Assembly (NCBI GenBank): GCA_003952965.2 | Contig: CM025855.1 | Span: 13,459,833-13,523,832 of the forward strand | Reading direction: 5' to 3' | Length of the DNA: 64,000 bases | DNA from: Morella rubra | Lineage: Eukaryota; Streptophyta; Magnoliopsida; Fagales; Myricaceae | Shown here: positions 12,016 through 22,866 of the stretch, piece after piece | Numbering within the stretch: position 1 is the first letter of the stretch | How the letters are laid out: every line of letters starts with the position of its first letter | Made by a program: the position numbers and the translations under genes | The notes under the pieces: model-generated | Database searches by the model: none | The model's input: only the letters and a program-made list of their open reading frames with translations | Told to the model about the DNA's origin: nothing

Positions 12016-12771
12016 TGCAAGAAGGTGTGGACCTCTAAGGGTCGTGTCTAGCCATCAGGCCTAGGGCCACATCAAGGGCTAGCTCGACCAAATGACATAT
12101 TCCCAAGGGAAAGGGGAACAGTTCCGAAGGGAACGCACAACCCTGACTTCAGGGGTAAATGGAGCGATAGAAAAAGCCCAAACAATAATGAAGAGATTTT
12201 AAGTTAAAGTTCAAGTGCAAGAGTTGCATACATGAACATCCATTCATTCTGACATATTTTACCTGTCATCCATGATCATGCCATGCATAACCCTTACTGA
12301 GTCATTCGACTCACAGAATTTAAATTGTATCATTCCAGATGATATTTCAGGGGAGGAAATTCATGAGGAGGATCCAGAACCCGAAGTGGGGGGTTGACTA
12401 GGGTGTCCTCCCCTAACTTGTTATTTCTGTAGATCTTAAGTTATATTTTTGAAAGAGCTGATATGAGCCTCCAATGTGTGTGGTCATGGTCTGTTTAGCC
12501 TATGAGGCTTAAGGCTCTTATGCAACTTATATTTTGGGACCATAATGTAATTATAATTTATTGCTTTGAGTTATTGCCTGAGGATTGGATTTTAAATGTC
12601 TCCCTATGTGTGTTCATTGATATAGGAATTTATATTTTCTAAATTAGTAATAGGCAAGTTAAAAAAAAAAAAATTCCGCTTCAAGATTTTAATAAGTGCG
12701 CTGGAGCGTTCGTGGTTGGGAATGCTCGCGGCTGTCATTAGCCTCATCGAGCTTGCGTTTGGGGCGTGACA

Positions 12772-14200
12772 ATACATCTTTGAAAGGTGGCAAGTGCATT
12801 ACATAATCCAAATGGCATCCTCCTAAATGCAAAAGTACCGAAAGGGCAAGTGAAGTGGTTTTTTCTGGGTCTTCTGGTGCTATTTCTATTTGATAATACT
12901 CTGAAAAACCATCTAGGAAACAATAGAAGGCATGACCTAAAACTTTTTCCAAAACTTGATCATTAAAGGGTAAAGGAAAGTGATCTTTCCTAGTGGCTGC
13001 ATTTAACTTCTTATAATCTATACACATGCGCCAACCTTAAGCTATTCTAGTGGGAATCAACTCATTTTGCTCATTTTTTACAAGGGTCAGCCTTGATTTT
13101 TTTGGAACTACTTGAACTGAGCTTACCCACTTGCTGTCTGAAATTGGGTAAATTATTCCCACTTCTAGTAGCTTCAATACCTCATTCTTCACTACCTCTT
13201 TCAAAGTTGGGTTCAGCCTTCTTTGCATCTCCCTTGAGGTTTTAGCATTCTCTTATAAATAAATCGAGTGCAAATGAGAGGACTTATACCTTTTATATAT
13301 GTAAGTGTCCAGCCAATAGCTCTCTAGTGCTTCCTTAATATTTCCAGCAACTTACCTTCTTGATTTGGAGTGAGTTGGGATGAAACTATTACTGGAAATG
13401 TGTTGTTTGGCTCCAAGTATGCATACTTGAGATCCGAGGGTAGTGGTTTCAGCTTTAAATTTGAAGTTTCATTAGTGGAAGGTTTTAGTGAAGCTGTCAA
13501 GGGTGGGAGTTGCTCAAATTTCAGCTTCCACTGTGAATCAAATCTGGTACCTGCTGAGGAAACATGAGAAATGTTAGTAGCTGTCCCAAATAGCTCCAAA
13601 TCATTAATCAAATCAGCTTGTAAAACTATGGCCTAGTAGGCTAAACAACTATTCTCCTAAAAAATTGTTTCCAACATGTTAACTTCTTGCATCTCCTCGG
13701 GTTCTTGAGATTGCCTACAAAGATTAAAAATGTTAAGCTCCAAAGTCATGTTACTGAAACTCAACTTCAAGATACCACTTCTACAATTGATTAAAGCATT
13801 TGAAGTAGCAAGAAATGGTCTTCCAAGAATCACGGGTGCTTGGAAAGAGGAAGGGGATGTCAAATGCACACCAAGAACTACAAAGTCTACTGGATAAAAG
13901 AACTTATCCACTTGAACTAGGACATCCTCCACAACACCTCTCGATATTTTGATGGATCGATCAGCTAGCTGTAAAATGATGGAAATGGACTTTAATTCAC
14001 CCAAACCAAGTTGTTCATAAACATTATAGGGTAGCAAATTCACACTAGAGCCTAAATCTAACAAAGCATGGTCTATTTTTGAACTCCCTATAACATAGGC
14101 AATGGTGGGGGATCCAGGATCCTTGTATTTGGGTGGGGTATTATTTTGGATAATGGCACTAACCTGCTCCATAAGAAAAGTCACCCTCTCTCCCAATCTG
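12772..14200 (-). pseudogene. Athila-like aspartic protease and reverse transcriptase N-terminal half
   Basis: Minus strand, 14196-13657: gag-protease linker (P-P-K-Y-K-D-P-G-S) and then the protease with active-site D-L-G-S-S (near 14070), followed by V-I-L-G-R-P-F-L-A-T. The 13611-13324 segment is the protease-to-reverse-transcriptase linker (L-K-Y-A-Y-L-E-P-N). The 13228-12772 segment has V-V-P-K-K-S, N-E-L-I-P-T-R, G-W-R-M-C-I-D-Y-K-K-L-N and H-F-P-L-P-F, the reverse transcriptase fingers/palm characteristic of Athila. A frameshift follows the E-K-T-T segment. The protein resumes at 8788 across the solo LTR. Gag is missing upstream. Confidence 0.85.
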
Positions 14201-14701
14201 GTCGGGAGACTATAACAGAAAACTGGTCAGCTCTGAATTTTTTCCACGCGCTCCATTCTTTCTCTCCACGCGCAGCATCCTATCCTTTCTTCTCTTTCAT
14301 GCTTCAGTCAATAGCCTTCCCCCAAATCGCAATAGAATCCTTTCTCTTTTCTTTTTTTCCTTCTTTGCCCTCTAAGCTTTTGCTCCGTTCAATTAATGAG
14401 AGTGCTCATTTTTTGGGGACAAAAATGCCCTCCTGCACATTGAGAAAGTGTTAGTGAATGGGCCACAAAGGCCTTGACATTAAAGGTTCCTAAAAGATTC
14501 TAGCCCAAAGGATGAAGTAAGTGTCTCATTTGGCCCAAAATAAATAATGGGTTATTGTATTCTTTTTAAGCACAAAAATGCAAGTAACATTAATTTCAAG
14601 TCTTTTCATAATTTCTTTGTAAACTCAGGCATTTATACAGAGTAATATGGCACACTTAGGCATTTTAGCACTTTATGTAACCCATTTTTATGACCTAATC
14701 A
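14201..14701 (-). repeat. Right-hand LTR remnant of the Athila-like element
   Basis: On the minus strand it begins at 14701 with TGATTAGGTCATAAAAATGG, matching 5455 leftwards for about 65 bp. The remainder (14637-14201) has no counterpart at the left end, so one LTR has been replaced or rearranged. No primer-binding site is seen before the coding region begins near 14200. Confidence 0.6.
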
Positions 14702-15107
14702 TTAACCAGGCTTTTTCTCCTACTAAGGAGCAGACTCATTCAGCATCTTCCTAGCTACCCTCGTTCTTAGGTCCTAGAGTAGGTTGTAAGCTCAGGATTG
14801 ATTACAATGTTGGGGGTGGGACATTGCATCATGATGTGATTATGAAGGCATTGGAATAGCCGATTTACATAGCATGTCTTAGATAATACCCTTTGTTCTA
14901 TACCGGTTCTTCTTCCCCAGTTAGATATAAAGGGCGGGTCATACCCGTTGGGACACAGTAAGAAGTCTTCTAAATTAAAGACTATTCCCCATGCATGATA
15001 TGCGTGGTTAACCAGGTTTTTACTCCTACTAAGGAACAGCCTCATTCAGCATCTTCCTACTCTCGTTCTTAGGTCCTAGAGTAGGTCGTAAGCTCAGGAT
15101 TGATCCG
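14702..15107. repeat. ~100 bp direct repeat flanking a 200 bp spacer
   Basis: About 100 bp (14702-14803) recurs at 15005-15105 with few changes. Landmarks are ccaggctttttctcc, ggtcctagagtaggt and gtaagctcaggattgat. The spacer holds a 92-codon minus-strand ORF with no recognisable domain. The arrangement resembles a miniature LTR element, but TG/CA ends, a primer-binding site and a polypurine tract are not visible. A simple duplication is the safer reading. Confidence 0.7.
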
Positions 15108-15748
15108 CCTCGCCTTGGGCCTGGTAAATGATGGCTAGAGAAAATTGGGCCATTTGATGACCCTCTTGCAGGGCTTCCCTTAACCTTGAGGTAATATCGT
15201 CGGTGATTCCCTTGTGATGCAACCGTTGAGTTGTTTCAACGAAAACCTCATGCATGAGGGTTCTAGACTTTTCTACATTTTGCTTTCAGTGGTTTCCATG
15301 CATCTATTTGGATCCAAGGATGTGAATAATCCATGAGATTCATTCATCTGTAGTAAAGGTCGTTGCGTGCCGCGTAATAAAAGTCACGAAAGACTAGGCA
15401 GAGCTGCTTCCAATCATCGATATTGTTTCGTGCAGCCCAACTAGTTATGATGGCTACTACATTGGCTGGAAGATATGGAAGCAAAGTTGATTCGCTCATA
15501 TTTGGTTGCGTCCATTGTCAATGGGGAGATCTTCTTTTTCTTTTTTTCTTTTTGGGAACAATGTGTCTCCATTTATAACCTCTCGTTGTTGAGATGACCG
15601 TTCATGCTTGGAGCTAAGTGGCTTTTCAAGGGAGAGCAAAAGGCGCCACTACTTATCCTTTGAAACTATTCAGAATGCGTGTTGCACACCGATTGATAGA
15701 AAGGGCATATTGATCATAACACCTTTTTTACTTTTTTTGTGTAGGTTT
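15108..15748. other. Unassigned stretch, decayed coding-like sequence on the minus strand
   Basis: Minus-strand translation of about 15500-15290 gives an open stretch containing L-P-Y-L-P-A-N-V-V-A and W-A-A-R-N-N-I-D-D-W. I do not recognise it, and it could be part of a transposon. The right part (15541-15748) has T-runs and a TTTTTTGTGTAG acceptor-like site. It is the left flank of the LINE insertion and was contiguous with 17068 onward before that event. Confidence 0.35.
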
Positions 15749-15763
15749 AAGGTGCCTGTATTA

Positions 15764-17021
15764 CCCCCTGGTCCACGGGTGGGCGTCACTTATCAGAATC
15801 TAGAGACTATGGTGAATAGCCTCTTTATTTCATCCACTCACTTTTGGAATGCAGGAGTTGTTCGAGATCACCTTGAAGAAGCGGATGCTGATTGGATTTT
15901 GAATTGCTGCTCACCTTCTGGTAGCATTGAGGATAAGCAGATATGGACTCCCGCTTTTAACGGGACTTTCTCGGTTAAATCTACCTACAAACTGCTATCT
16001 TCCCTCGTCAGTCAAACTATTTTTCCTATTCCGGCTGAGGATTGGAAGAAATTATGGGCAATGCCTCTTCAAGATCGCCTCAAGTTGTTTCTCTGGAAAA
16101 TAGCCTGGAATGCTCTCCCTCGCAAAATCAATACTTGCTGGTCCGCGTCTCCTACTGAAGAGGAGTTGTCATGCTCTTTATGCCATAACGCGCCTGAAAC
16201 TCTTGAACACTTATTTTTTGGTTGTCAGATTGCTTGCATGGCTTGGATGGAATCCCCTTGGTCTCTGAATATCCAAGATCTTCCATCTTGCGACATTGGT
16301 GAGTGGATTCATCCTATTCTTCACACGGGCCCCCTTCTCCATCTTCCCCTTTGGGAGCACCCTCATTTCATTCTATTTGCTGCCATACTTTTCGATTCCT
16401 TATGGTATTCTAGGAACCAAGCAGGGCACCATGGCACCCAACCAAATCCATCTGCTATTATTGAGAAAGTTCGTTCCTTGTTCATGGAGCACAAGTTGGC
16501 TCGTAAAGACATTTTGAGGCCTGACCCGTTCCCTTTTGTGGCAACCACCCCCTGCAAATTTCTGGAAGATTAATTTTGATGTTGCGGTTAGACCTTCTTG
16601 TTCGCTTGCAGCCGCAGTTTGTAAAGATGCGGAAGGACAATTGCTCTTTGCTTGGACAAAGAGCCTACCTCCCAATGGTCTTCTTGTGGGCGAGGCTAGA
16701 GCGGCATTATTTGCTGTTCAGGAGGCATCTTTTTTACAGTAGGAAGATGTGATCTTTGAAGGTGATTCTAAGATTGTTGTGGATGCCATTATTGATGGTG
16801 GCACATCTACATACTGGTGCATCCGTTCAATTATTGTCGATATTTTGAACTTGAGCTGTAGTCATAGATTTTGGTCTTTTAACCATGTAAAGTGTCATGC
16901 TAATTCGGCGGCCCATCAACTTGCTAGTTGGGCTTTAGTCGAAAATCTTGTTTGGACGTTCCCTTCCTCTGTTGTTTCGATTTCTGTTCTCACTTGTGAC
17001 AATCCGAGGATTTCTTTTTGA
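15764..17021 (+). pseudogene. LINE ORF2 C-terminus: reverse-transcriptase zinc-binding domain plus RNase H
   Basis: Frame 1 (to 16573) shows F-N-G-T-F-S-V-K-S-T-Y-K-L-L, W-K-K-L-W-A-M-P-L, F-L-W-K-I-A-W-N-A-L-P and then C-S-L-C-H-N-A-P-E-T-L-E-H-L-F-F-G-C. This is the plant LINE zf-RVT pattern (C-x2-C...H...C). A frameshift leads to 16536-17021, which carries a plant LINE RNase H. It has N-F-D-V-A-V (first Asp), G-E-A-R-A-A-L (Glu), E-G-D-S-K-I-V (Asp) and a final N-S-A-A-H-Q-L-A. A stop at 16741 interrupts it. The ORF that opens at 15608 owes its first 50 codons to flanking DNA, not to the LINE. Confidence 0.85.
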
Positions 17022-17067
17022 GTTTGCTCTGGTGCCTAATAAAGTTTATTTAGAAAAAAGAAAAAAA
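15764..17067 (+). mobile_element. 5'-truncated LINE (plant L1-type) with poly(A) tail and candidate 15 bp target duplication
   Basis: The 3' end carries an A-rich tail (17053-17069). The sequences AAGGTGCCTGTATTA (15749-15763) and AAGGTTCCTGTTTTA (17068-17082) match at 13 of 15 positions. This is the pattern left by target-primed insertion with some later decay. Only the end of ORF2 is kept: the zinc-binding region and a C-terminal RNase H. Endonuclease and most of the reverse transcriptase are missing, typical of 5' truncation. Confidence 0.82.
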
Positions 17068-18364
17068 AAGGTTCCTGTTTTATGTATCACTTGGTCATTT
17101 CGTGCTTTTCAAGTATCCTAATTTCTTGCGACCTCTCATTTGCCCCTTCTTCTTCTTCCTTCATCGCTTGTCATTTTGTTGCAATCATGCATAGAACTAC
17201 CGCGAGTGTTGGCGCTCGTGTATGAGGTGTCCTAGTACTTCAGAACACTCGAAGCTTAAAGACGAGGATCTATCGAGTTTTCCCAAGATGTACAATCTAC
17301 CTGTGCGGGTAAGCCTTCGAGCTCCTTTGAAGGGCGAAATGCCTTTCTCAGAAGAAGGATTCTGGGAAATATGCTTCTTTGAAACCCCTTTGTGACTCGG
17401 GGTAAGATTTCCTTTGCCGTTGTCTGTTCAGTTAATTTTGAGGCGATTTTGACTTTCTCCTGCTAAATTAGTTCCTAATGGGTGGAAGGTCTTGCTAGGG
17501 CGTGCGATGTTGTGGCCAATGCGATTTGGTCAGAATTTTAAACTTTTGTTTGCGGAATTTATGTGGTTTTAATTTCTTAATTATGTACGTGTCGAAAAGT
17601 TTGGAACCAGTTTCTAGGGGAGACTGACCATTCGTCTTCCACGGGGGACTCTGTTGGGATTTCGAGGTTGTCCTCAAAACGTATCGAACATCGGCATCGT
17701 CACTTTCTCCTGATGAGGACAAGCGTACGAGGATGCTTTCGAAGGGGGAAGGAGCACTTTGATAGGCTTTACTTGTCAAAGAGAATATAGACGAGTATTT
17801 TGGTTATGTGCTCCCATGTCCCTCGAGGGGATTCAGTTCCATTAAAGGGGCTCCTTTTGAGACTAATCCCCCGAGAGATAAACGGGTACTCCCAGTACTC
17901 GGGATCCTCCTCCTCTCGTAAGGCTAGTGCGTGGGAGAGTCGTGATAAGACACCCAAGGGGAGAGCATCCCGAGTATCCGAGGGATCTCGATCGGGGAGA
18001 ATGGCAGCCAATATTTCTTGCTCTAAGATGAGGATGGTTAGTCCTGTTCCTTCGGGGAAAAGGTGAAGGCTACTGAGGAGATTTCGTTGTCCCGCAGGGC
18101 TTCGAAACGGGCTGTCATGGGTGGTAGGAATTCGAGGACCTCGTGGTTTTCTAGATTTTTGTTCACGATTTCTTCGATCTCATTAAATGTTGGTGTTTCC
18201 TCACCTTTTTGGCTACTTATACTTTTTTTTCTTTTTTAGTTGTGGCGACATTGTCTTCTGAGGTTGTTTGTAGTCCTGCTCCTGCTGTGGATCCTTTGGA
18301 TTTTAACATCTAGAAGTTACTTCGAGGACAGCTTCGATTGTCGACCTTGATCCGGGTTCGCCTA
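17068..18364 (+). pseudogene. Decayed plant 'gypsy-type transposon' N-terminal protein (PF04195-like)
   Basis: Plus-strand reading at about 17260-17500 gives Y-N-L-P-V-R-V-S-L-R-A-P with an E-G-F-W segment, then V-R-F-P-L, L-S-P-A-K-L-V-P-N-G-W-K-V-L-L-G. This matches, from memory, the shape of the plant domain called putative gypsy type transposon, found at the N-terminus of large Tat-like elements. Stops interrupt it. Later sequence is Ser/Arg-rich and has intron-like features (CTTTTTTAG before 18241). It runs up to the copia LTR at 18365. The function of this domain is unknown. Confidence 0.5.
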
Positions 18365-18784
18365 TGGTATAAGTTTTGATAGAAGAATGTGAAAGGAAAA
18401 TAGCAGAGAAAGAGGAAGGTTGGACGAGGTAATTCTCGTGTATGTTGCGTATTTGACAAAAAGCTTTACAAAGGGGATATATACAGTTACAAAGAATCAG
18501 AGGAAAGAAGTCCTACCACTGCTGTAAGAATAGCAAAACACAAAATAACTAATTCTGCTGCGTAAGGCAAAAAGAATAAGCAGAGGGAGAGCTATCTTCA
18601 GGCGTTCACGTATATCGCCACAGAAGAGAGAGAGGGCAGAAAAGATGCTGTGGCTAACAGAAAATATTCTGTTCTACAAAGGCAAGGCCAACTCAGCTGG
18701 CGACTTATGTAAAAAGACGTGTTGACCCAAGTGACCAGCTGTGTTATTCTTATGTTTGTGATGCATCAAATTGAACATTCCTCA
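18365..18784 (-). repeat. 3' LTR of a minus-strand Ty1/copia element (420 bp)
   Basis: On the minus strand it starts TGAGGAATG at 18784 and ends TTATACCA at 18365. It directly follows a polypurine tract, TTGCGGGGGATAA (18785-18797). A TATA-like TGTATATATCC lies at about 18476-18486. GCCTA (18360-18364) would be the left target duplication; the 5' end of the element has been lost. Confidence 0.78.
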
Positions 18785-20515
18785 TTATCCCCCGCAAGAT
18801 GGAGCATAGATGTCAACGATGCCCATCTTGGACAAATGCCTGTGAAGAGCATAGGAAGGCAATGCCTTTGTAAAGATATCCGCAAGTTGCAAGTGGGTGT
18901 CAATGTGGGTAGTGAAGATGAGACCAGACTGGATGAGGTCTCAAATGAGATGGCAGTCCATTTTGATGTGTTTTGTGCATTCATGAAACACTAGATTCGC
19001 TGCAATATACAGCACAGCTTGATTATCACAATAAATAGTAGTTGCAAAAAATCATAAAGAATGTAGCGCAGCCAAGTAAGCTCACAACAGGTGGTGGCCA
19101 TGGTGTGGTACTCTGCCTCTGCTGATGAGCGAGAAACCACAGTCTGCTTCTTAGACCGTCAGGAGATGAGAGAATCTCCAAGGAAAATACAGTACGCAGT
19201 AACTGATTTTTTGGAATCGGGACAAGCTTCCCAATCTGAGTCGCAATAAGCTTGCAGAGATAAGGATGAAGTGCTGGAGAACAAAAGGCCTTGTCTTGAA
19301 GCAGCACGAAGATAGCGTAATACCTTGTGAGCTGCATCCAAATGCACAGTAGTGGGTTTATCCATATACTCAGCACTTGCAAACTTTAGGATAAATCGGG
19401 CTTGGTAATTGTGAGATAGAGGAGTCTCCCGATTAGTCTTCGATAGTAGGTGGGATTAGATAATGGTGTCCTAGAAGTCTTGCTCAATTTACAATTCTAA
19501 TCTAGAGGAAGCCGTAAAGGCTTAGCACCTATTTTACCCAAATCAGTTGAATATCTAATGTGTATTTCTATTGACAAATATGAATTCCTTTGTCATTTCT
19601 GGCCACTTCAATACCCAAGAAATATCTAAAAACACCTAAGTCTTTGATTTTAAAAGTATTGTTCAGGAATTCTTTCAGAGCTGTTATAGTTGTAGGGCAA
19701 TTGCTGCCAACGATAACATCATCCACATATACCAGCAAGGCTGTAAATGATTCTCCAAAAACCATAGTAAAAAGACTATAATCGGTTTTGGATTGTGTAA
19801 AACCAAAAGAAATCAAGGAAACTGAAAATTTTGCATACCATTGACGAGATGCTTGTTTCAACCCATACAAGCTCTTCAATAATTTGCAGACTTGATTAGG
19901 TCCATCCTTTGTATAACTAGGTGTTTTCTCCATATAGATTTCTTCATTCAAGTCTCCATCGAGAAAGGTGTTATTTACGTCGAATTGCTGTAAAACCCAT
20001 CCTTTAATGGCTGCAATTGAAAGGAAATACTTAACTATTGCCATCTTAGCCACTGGAGAGAATGTTTCATGATAATCCACTCCCTCTTGATGCGTATATA
20101 CTTTGGCAACTAAACGTGCCTTGTATCGTTCCAATGTTCCATCAGATCGGTATTTGAGTTTATATACATAGACTTGCATCCAATTGCTGATTTTCCAACC
20201 GGCAGATCAGTGAGTTCCCAGGTTCGGTTTGTTTCTAAAGTTGTCAACTCTGTCTCCATAGCCTTGCACCAATTTGTATCTTTAGCTGCCTCTCAGTAAG
20301 TGCTTGGTTCAAATTCGATGTTGATGGCAGCACTGAAAGCTAAGTAAGATGACGACATTCTATGAGAGGATAAAGATGCAGCTAAGGAAAAAGTCTTACC
20401 TGAGTTGTTGTTGGACTTGTCATGAAGCACGAATGAAAGTGAGTGAGTGGACCTGGTCTGATGGCATTAGTAATCTTGGAGATAGGCCGATGGTTTGATG
20501 GAATTCTCGTCATGA
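18785..20515 (-). pseudogene. Ty1/copia pol remnant: reverse transcriptase and RNase H
   Basis: Minus-strand reading starts near 20515 in the integrase-RT linker. It passes W-C-K-A-M-E-T-E-L and then the 203-codon reverse transcriptase core (20179-19568). This shows A-R-L-V-A-K, F-S-P-V-A-K, Q-F-D-V-N-N-T-F-L-D-G-D-L and the catalytic L-V-Y-V-D-D-V-I-V-G. RNase H follows (19365-18800) with Y-C-D-S-D-W-E, V-S-R-S-S-A-E-A-E-Y and a degraded C-terminus. At about 19565-19370 the frame is broken. Gag, protease and integrase are absent, and the break at about 20515 abuts Tat-type sequence. The catalytic YVDD is intact but the whole is not functional. Confidence 0.88.
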
Positions 20516-20599
20516 TATTGATTACATTAACATAGATAATAAAAAAAAGCTTGCAATCAACATAAATAATAAAACAAACATGCAATTCGGGAAGCGGCA

Positions 20600-21645
20600 G
20601 AGTCATGTCTCGACTTACACTTAATACTTTCGTAGATGCGTCGAATTCCATGGGTGTTGTAATATTTTTCCTTGCATGTCTTGGTCGTCAGGACTCGATG
20701 ACCCGGTAGGATCCTTACCAATTAGGATATAATTTATCTTGTTGTGGATCTTTGGCTCCTGGCAGTACTTTCTTTCTTGTGGACAAGATCGCCTAGGAGG
20801 AACGACAGGGTTTGACTTGGACATTATAGTAGTAGGTGATTTTTTGCTGGTATGCCTCTATCTTGATTCGGGCATCTTTTTTTTCTTCTATTAAGTTGAG
20901 ATCGAGCCATCTTTTTCATTGCTATCCCGAGAAAACCCCGACATCCACGGTACATGAGCCCCTACTTTAACTGGTATGAGTGCTTATGTTCTGCAAATAA
21001 GGGCAAAAGGGGTCTCGCCAATAGGGGGTTCCAGCTATGGTTACGTAATCCCACAATACCTCTGGTAGTTCCTCCTCTCAAACCCATTTTTGTTATCCAG
21101 ATTTCTCTTGATGATCCAAAGCAAAGAGTGATTCGCCAACTCAACCTGTCCATTGGCTTGTGGGTAGTGCAGGGATAAATATTGATTTTCTATTCCCAGC
21201 TTTGAACAAAAGTCTAAGAAGCTCTTGTTGTCAAATTGTTTGTTGTTGTCAGTGATTATTATCCTCAATAACCCAAAGCGGCAAATGATGTTCTTCCATA
21301 TGAATTTCCTGGCATTTGTATTGGTAATCTTTGCCAATAGTTTAGCTTCTTCCCACTTAGTAAAGTAATTGATTGCAACTATTCAGAACTTAGTTGTCTC
21401 TTTCCAAGGGGGAACAGCTCGAGGATGTCGATCCCTTGCTACATGAATGGATATGGGGAATTGATAGGCATCATCCTTTTCTATCAATGGTCCGATCATG
21501 CTGGCAAACCTCTGACACTTGTCACACCTTTGTACTATTGTTGTTGTATCTGCTTGTAAGGTTGGCCAAAAAGCACTTGCTAGGATGAATTTCTGGGTGA
21601 GGGCCTTACCCCTGAGTGGTTGCTGCATATTCATTCATGTCAAGC
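20600..21645 (-). pseudogene. Tat-type Ty3/gypsy integrase remnant
   Basis: Minus-strand reading begins near 21645 with a decayed H-x-x-I-C-S-N-H-S-G zinc-finger start, then C-D-K-C-Q-R-F-A (21634-21383). The core domain has A-I-N-Y-F-T-K-W, where Tat integrases normally have Asp at the third position, so the first catalytic Asp is now Asn. It continues with I-I-T-D-N-N-K-Q-F and Q-A-N-G-Q-V-E-L-A-N (21337-21041). The C-terminal region runs to about 20600. Integrase would join element DNA to the chromosome. Frames change repeatedly. The 5' neighbour that should carry RNase H is absent. Confidence 0.8.
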
Positions 21646-22623
21646 CTCATGCTCATACTTACGCCCTCTAGGCACATGTATAGTAATAATACACACAAAT
21701 TATGGGGATTACGACAAGCAAATAAACTTGGTGATAAAAGACTATTTTTCCCTTAGGGTAATTCAACGGATGACTTATGAAAATATGGTGTAATTGTTGA
21801 GGGTTTGAAATCTTGTCAAAACTTGAAGCTCATTTTTACAAAGTTGAGTTGGTTACAAAATATATAGGCAATTTAGGAGTTAGAGAAGAGTGGACATTTC
21901 TATAAATCGGAACTTTTATAAGATAAAAGGTATCATGGTGACCAAAAACGTCCTTCTCGAGGACTACAACAAAAAAGGCTAGTTACAAAAGTGTGAGCAC
22001 GCTATAGATCACTGAGCCTATACAACATAATAATTACAAAGTAAAAATAAAAGTGTTTAAAATACGTATATGATAAAATATGTTCTAGACATAGAAAGGA
22101 AAACCTAGCTACACTACTCCTCATCACTATCAGTGGTGAGAAGTAGGGAACTACGGCTCTGCCAGTGCATCAACTAAATTGAAATCAGGGGGTCCTAGAA
22201 TGGAAGGAGGGTCCTTGAGGTACCAATTGGGCATGTGCTCTACTGATATCTCAAAAGAGTCCGAGACCCATGCCTAGATGTGCAGGACCACCACGTAGGG
22301 GTCCAAGTCAAGGACCAACTGTTCTTCGAATAAGTTCATATCCTGAAATAAAATTAGGCACCAAAAACAAACATAAAAAATGGGTGAGTCTAAGGACTCA
22401 ATAAGGTTGGGGAGGGGACATGATAATAATGAAAAGCACATGGTAAAACATGGCATGTGACAATTATGGCTAACTGATGAGAGATGCATGCTTTATTGAT
22501 TACAAACAATCAAACCACTATCGATGCATTTGCAATGCAAAAATGCTGTGCACTCGGGCCGCATCCATTCCTTTGGGTTTGAGGTGTTTCCGGCCCTATC
22601 ACTGTTCTATCCTCTAAACAGGT
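21646..22623. other. Unassigned AT-rich stretch, possibly a minus-strand gypsy LTR remnant
   Basis: No gene is supported. On the minus strand, 22420-22330 has the order GAGTCCTTAGACTCACCC, a T-rich run and TTTCAGGATATGAACTT. This resembles the end region of chromovirus LTRs (compare 12300-12380), but no terminus was found. The ORFs are short and without domains. Confidence 0.3.
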
Positions 22624-22866
22624 TGTGTAATTTCTAGGATCAAGGCAACCTAAGAGGGGGTGAATTGGGTTTCAAAACTTTTTCGAAACTCACCCTTAGA
22701 AAATGTTTGTTAGCTACAAGTCCCACAAAGAGAACCGATTGCAATAAAGGATTAAACACGAAAAATACATATTGCAACTCAAATATGAAAATAAAATTTT
22801 GAACAAGAAACTAGTAGCACAAATTAAGGAGATAAGGGAAGAGAAGCAAACACAAGTTTTTAGGTT

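Larger units (their letters stand above)
8789..12771 (+). mobile_element. Solo LTR of a Tekay/Del-type chromovirus, with a 5 bp target duplication
   Basis: This 3983 bp LTR begins TGTGAGACCCC and ends GCGTGACA. It matches the 3' LTR at 59689-63744 end to end. ATACA occurs on both sides (8784-8788 and 12772-12776), so this is a solo LTR left by LTR-LTR recombination. It sits in the reverse transcriptase of the minus-strand Athila-like element. Inside are a GA-rich tract (9167-9480) followed by an AAGGTAAAG donor-like site, and short tandem units (ctccgaaggacgaatgcg) at 11899-11970. ORFs across the GA tract are low-complexity translations. Confidence 0.93.
5393..14701 (-). mobile_element. Athila-like Ty3/gypsy element, interrupted by a chromovirus solo LTR
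   Basis: About 65 bp at 5393-5455 repeats at 14638-14701 in the same orientation. On the minus strand it begins TGATTAGGT, so these are the outer parts of the two LTRs. Between them, the minus strand carries protease (14196-13657), reverse transcriptase N-terminal half (13228-12772), a 4 kb foreign LTR (8789-12771), then reverse transcriptase C-terminal half, RNase H and integrase (8788-6405). Gag is absent: the LTR remnant passes directly into the gag-protease linker near 14200. The Athila assignment rests on the protease and reverse transcriptase motifs. The exact inner LTR limits are unclear. Confidence 0.75.

Noticed and set aside
14767..15045. 92-codon minus-strand ORF, considered as an organelle-derived insert
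   Set aside because: I could not match it to any plastid or mitochondrial protein I know; it spans the direct repeat and spacer.
15608..15763. N-terminal 50 codons of the long LINE ORF as part of the protein
   Set aside because: They lie left of the candidate LINE target duplication at 15749-15763, so they are flanking DNA that happens to be in frame.
22621..22625. GGTTG shared by 696-700 and 22621-22625, as one element's target duplication
   Set aside because: Both elements are on the minus strand and the order of ends is wrong for a single insertion. A five-base match is not decisive.
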